Positions 62,181 to 63,986 of a stretch of DNA of 63,986 bases are shown piece after piece. The notes beneath the pieces were generated by a model that searched no databases, had not been told where the DNA came from, and saw only the letters and a program-made list of their open reading frames with translations. A program made the translations under genes and the position numbers. The DNA lies in contig CAZNPU010000016.1 of the NCBI GenBank assembly GCA_964575335.1, positions 1 through 63,986 on the forward strand, read 5' to 3'. The DNA is from CAZNPU01 sp964575335 (GTDB lineage: Bacteria > Planctomycetota > Phycisphaerae > Phycisphaerales > SM1A02). Every line of letters starts with the position of its first letter. The stretch's first letter is position 1.

Positions 62181-62495
62181 GGTAAGTCCCTCAAGCGGAT
62201 GGTCAGGCCTGACGAATGTTGGTGTAGGCGGGCAGGGGGTTTGCGTTCAATAACAAGAAGATGAAGATGAGCCGGTTTACCATCGAAGCCGTAGGCATTG
62301 CACAGGCTGATGGCGACCATTGGCATCAAAACTGGTCAGATGGCTGCTGCACACTTCCCGCCGACGATGAAATTGTTACACTGAATCCCCTGACGCTAGC
62401 GCGGCGAACCATACGCGTTCAGGCTCGCGCGTATCGCCCGCCCGCATCACCTTCATCGATTTTCATAATGACTCGGTAGGATTGGAGACAACACC
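62181..62495. other. Divergent intergenic region, esterase and peroxiredoxin
   Basis: No gene is supported; a 72-codon open frame at 62261-62479 lacks a ribosome-binding site and family resemblance. The region must hold two divergent promoters. TTGTTACACT near 62372-62381 could be part of the peroxiredoxin promoter but is not a clear match. Confidence 0.5.
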
Positions 62496-63131
62496 ATGGC
62501 CATTCAACTTGGGGACATCGCACCGGACTTCGTACAAGACTCCACCGAAGGGCAAATTCATTTTCATGACTGGCTTGGCGATAGCTGGGGCATTCTTTTT
62601 TCGCATCCCAAGAACTTCACGCCGGTCTGCACGACTGAACTCGGCGAGGTTGCCAAGTTGAAGCCGGAGTTTGACAAGCGAAACGTGAAGGTGATCGGCC
62701 TGAGTGTTGATCCGCTGAACGATCATCACGCATGGTCCAAAGACATCGAGGAGACGCAGGGGGTGAAACTGAACTTCCCGCTGCTTGCCGATGCGGACAG
62801 GAAGGTGTCAACCCTCTACGGCATGATTCATCCCAACGCCAGCGACACCATGACGGTGCGAAGCGTGTTTATCATCGGGCCGGACAAGAAGGTGAAGCTG
62901 ATGCTGACGTATCCCGCCAGCACGGGACGCAACTTTGATGAGATTCTGCGCACGATCGACTCGCTGCAGTTGACCGCCAAGTACCAGGTGGCCACGCCGG
63001 TGAACTGGAAGCATGGCGACGATTGCATCATCGTGCCGGCGGTGAGCGATGAAGAAGCCAACAAATCCTTCCCGAAGGGCTACAGGAAGTTGAAGCCGTA
63101 TCTGCGCCTGACGCCGCAGCCGAACCTGTGA
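62496..63131 (+). CDS. 1-Cys peroxiredoxin (Prx6-like)
   Basis: Thiol peroxidase reducing hydrogen peroxide and organic peroxides. The 211 residues are typical of the Prx6 group. The peroxidatic C45 lies in FTPVCTTELGEVAKL (the usual PxxxT/SxxC signature, here NFTPVCTTE). The C-terminal KYQVATPVNWKHGDDCIIVP segment is diagnostic for Prx6. There is no resolving Cys in the usual place. GGAG lies about 10 bases before the ATG. It sits next to the divergently read esterase. Confidence 0.96.
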   Translation: MAIQLGDIAPDFVQDSTEGQIHFHDWLGDSWGILFSHPKNFTPVCTTELGEVAKLKPEFDKRNVKVIGLSVDPLNDHHAWSKDIEETQGVKLNFPLLADADRKVSTLYGMIHPNASDTMTVRSVFIIGPDKKVKLMLTYPASTGRNFDEILRTIDSLQLTAKYQVATPVNWKHGDDCIIVPAVSDEEANKSFPKGYRKLKPYLRLTPQPNL

Positions 63132-63191
63132 CCTGAACCGTGACGCGGCAGCACGCCGCACGGGACAGGGGCAAACGCCAAAAACAAGACA

Positions 63192-63211
63192 GGGCCGCCA
63201 GCAGGCGGCCC
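63192..63211. terminator. Hairpin terminator after the peroxiredoxin
   Basis: GGGCCGCC (63192-63199) / GGCGGCCC (63204-63211) with loop AGCA. Followed on the plus strand by TTGTTCATT and on the minus strand by TGTCTTGTTTTT, so it can stop transcripts from both sides, including any from the tRNA fragment. Confidence 0.75.
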
Positions 63212-63226
63212 TTGTTCATTGGCCAA

Positions 63227-63267
63227 CGCGCACGGAGGGAGTCGAACCCCCAACCCTCGGTTCCGAA
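63227..63267 (-). pseudogene. tRNA 3' fragment starting at the anticodon loop
   Basis: Read on the minus strand, TTCGGAA (loop), CCGAG (3' anticodon stem), GGTT, GGGGG-TTCGACT-CCCTC (T-arm), CGTGCGC (3' acceptor) and discriminator G form the 3' half of a tRNA. The 5' half (D-arm, 5' acceptor GCGCACG) is missing; upstream sequence does not pair. Anticodon CGG by loop position would suggest Pro, but the discriminator G suggests Arg; identity is open. This is the shape left by tyrosine-recombinase integration into a tRNA gene, whose crossover often lies in the anticodon loop. Confidence 0.65.
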
Positions 63268-63533
63268 GAACGCTTCCGAACCTCGCTTGGCATTGCGCCA
63301 ACGTCTATCGTGGGACTGAGCGCGACTGATTGGTAACAACTGGGAACGGGCGCGACTGCCTGCATCTGTGGCGGTGTGCCATGCCGGTGTGCCATTGGGG
63401 TGTGCGATGTGCTGACAAGCCGGTGAATTGAGGCCCGGCTACCGCGAAAGCATGGATTCTCCTCGCACTAGTCTGCTCCTGCGGTACATTGCACCAAGGT
63501 GCAGGGACGCACATGGGAGAACGATAATGCGGA

Positions 63534-63581
63534 GCGTTATCCAGTTGGGGGGAGTGCCAGTAATGGCGAGTGGGATAGCGC
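63534..63581. repeat. Imperfect palindrome upstream of the 81-codon ORF
   Basis: GCGTTATCC (63534-63542) pairs with GGATAGCGC (63573-63581) with one T-G pair; an inner GCCA/TGGC stem (63556-63559, 63564-63567) sits on a GTAA loop. A short extra hairpin GATAATGC/GCGTTATC (63523-63541) overlaps it. It may be an RNA structure ahead of the ribosome-binding site or a recombination site. Confidence 0.55.
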
Positions 63582-63601
63582 CAACGTCAAAGGAGCTATA
63601 A

Positions 63602-63847
63602 ATGATCGCAAAAATCGCAGCGGTGGTCTGCATACTTGTCGCCGCAAGCCTGGCAGGGTACGGCTACAACCTCTACAAAGGTGCGTCGCGTGCAACAATG
63701 ATGCTTGGTGCCGACAGAACGACACTTGCAGATCAAATGGCGCGCGGTGAATCACTGATGTGGTGGTCGCTCTGTCCGTTAGCATTGACCGCGATGTTCG
63801 GGTCGCTCGCGGAGATTACAGACCATCTTTCACGATTACGTCGCTGA
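63602..63847 (+). CDS. Small two-helix membrane protein
   Basis: An 81-residue protein with AGGAG 7-8 bases before the ATG. An N-terminal hydrophobic helix (IAAVVCILVAASLAGYG, about 5-21) and a second one (MWWSLCPLALTAMFGSL, about 53-69) are joined by a polar loop and followed by a basic tail (DHLSRLRR). No family recognised. It lies just beyond the tRNA fragment between two palindromes, in sequence unlike the gene-dense part of the window, so it probably belongs to an accessory segment. Confidence 0.6.
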   Translation: MIAKIAAVVCILVAASLAGYGYNLYKGASRATMMLGADRTTLADQMARGESLMWWSLCPLALTAMFGSLAEITDHLSRLRR

Positions 63848-63893
63848 ACGCGGTCACGCGGCTTAGAAGACAATCGGTTCGGTGGCGGCGTTC
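63844..63893. repeat. Imperfect palindrome at the end of the 81-codon ORF
   Basis: TGAACGC (63844-63850) pairs with GCGTTCA (63887-63893), and inside it GTCAC (63852-63856) with GTGGC (63881-63885) with one G-T pair. It overlaps the stop of the small ORF. It resembles recombination-site folds such as integron attC, but the GTTRRRY box is not matched (GTTCATC). Confidence 0.5.
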
Positions 63894-63920
63894 ATCATCA
63901 TCACGGAAAGGGGCAGCAAG

Positions 63921-63986
63921 GTGGAATCACTGACGGAACTCTTACTCGACTGGTTGCGATGGATTCGAGAAGGGCTTGTGCATCCG
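63921..63986 (+). CDS. Partial gene running off the right edge
   Basis: A GTG with AAAGGGG (63907-63913) 7 bases upstream opens a frame reading MESLTELLLDWLRWIREGL to the window end (22 codons). No identification is possible. Start codon and ribosome-binding site are the only evidence. Confidence 0.45.
   Translation, partial: MESLTELLLDWLRWIREGLVHP

Noticed and set aside
62261..62479. 72-codon plus-strand ORF before the peroxiredoxin
   Set aside because: No ribosome-binding site or family resemblance; it lies where the divergent promoters should be.
63227..63300. tmRNA or complete unusual tRNA
   Set aside because: No matching 5' acceptor strand, no tag-peptide region and no alanine identity G-U pair are visible within the following 700 bases, and the sequence between 63268 and 63300 will not fold into a D-arm.
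63534..63893. Integron attC sites
   Set aside because: The terminal boxes do not match RYYYAAC/GTTRRRY and no integrase is visible; kept only as imperfect palindromes.

Overview
The window reads as chromosomal DNA of a planctomycete of the class Phycisphaerae. There is no rRNA or other phylogenetic marker, so this rests on style. Two secreted proteins end in tandem dockerin-like DGxVNVDDLL repeats (41204-42628 and 61110-62180). One ends in a VPGPGALALLGIAGL/SRRRRR sorting tail of the PEP-CTERM type (5305-5994). The mur genes are present only as a short block. The DNA is moderately GC-rich. Most of the window is ordinary, densely coding housekeeping sequence on both strands; accessory signals lie at about 30.2-31.5 kb and at the right edge.

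Layout. 0-10 kb: glutaminyl-tRNA synthetase, an unassigned conserved protein paired with fumarylacetoacetase (tyrosine catabolism), a PEP-CTERM exported protein with a strong terminator, an SRAP abasic-site repair protein, a roughly 0.9 kb stretch with no convincing gene, and a secreted M28 peptidase. 10-21 kb: glycine decarboxylase gcvP behind a structured leader, a membrane M48 protease, recA, tRNA-Leu(CAG), a UMF1-type transporter and a cysteine desulfurase. 21-30 kb: Hsp20, uvrB, purD, ruvB and a 1000-residue membrane protein with a spermidine-synthase-like domain. 30.2-31.5 kb: an IS200-like REP-associated transposase (RAYT) inside a cluster of palindromic REP-like units. 31-39 kb, all minus strand: S9 peptidase, DUF421 membrane protein and partner, LemA with a DUF3137-like partner, kdsB and a TPR protein. 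38.8-41 kb: def, fmt and an overlapping HEIGHH protein. 41-50 kb: a dockerin-tagged protein, queA, murE-murF-mraY and a lipid kinase. 50-63 kb: rluD, a membrane-anchored TPR-like protein, tRNA-Arg(CCG), tRNA-Ser(CGA), ugd, ogt with two very small membrane ORFs, an endonuclease/exonuclease/phosphatase-family protein, glyA, a nitrilase-family amidase, a PD-(D/E)XK-like protein, a dockerin-tagged esterase and a peroxiredoxin.

Functional themes. DNA repair is well represented (recA, uvrB, ruvB, ogt, SRAP, possibly the PD-(D/E)XK-like protein). So are one-carbon and glycine metabolism (gcvP, glyA, fmt/def), envelope synthesis (murE, murF, mraY, kdsB, ugd) and tRNA modification or charging. glyA and gcvP share a pathway but lie 44 kb apart. 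The kdsB gene and the DNPR motif of MurE imply Kdo-containing lipopolysaccharide and meso-diaminopimelate peptidoglycan, which argues for a Gram-negative envelope.

The right edge (63.2 kb onward) looks like the start of an accessory segment. A tRNA 3' fragment is cut off at the anticodon loop, and it is followed by a small membrane ORF between two imperfect palindromes and by a partial gene. The most unusual items are the RAYT/REP cluster, that tRNA fragment, and a 51-codon membrane ORF with a good ribosome-binding site but ATC at the start position.
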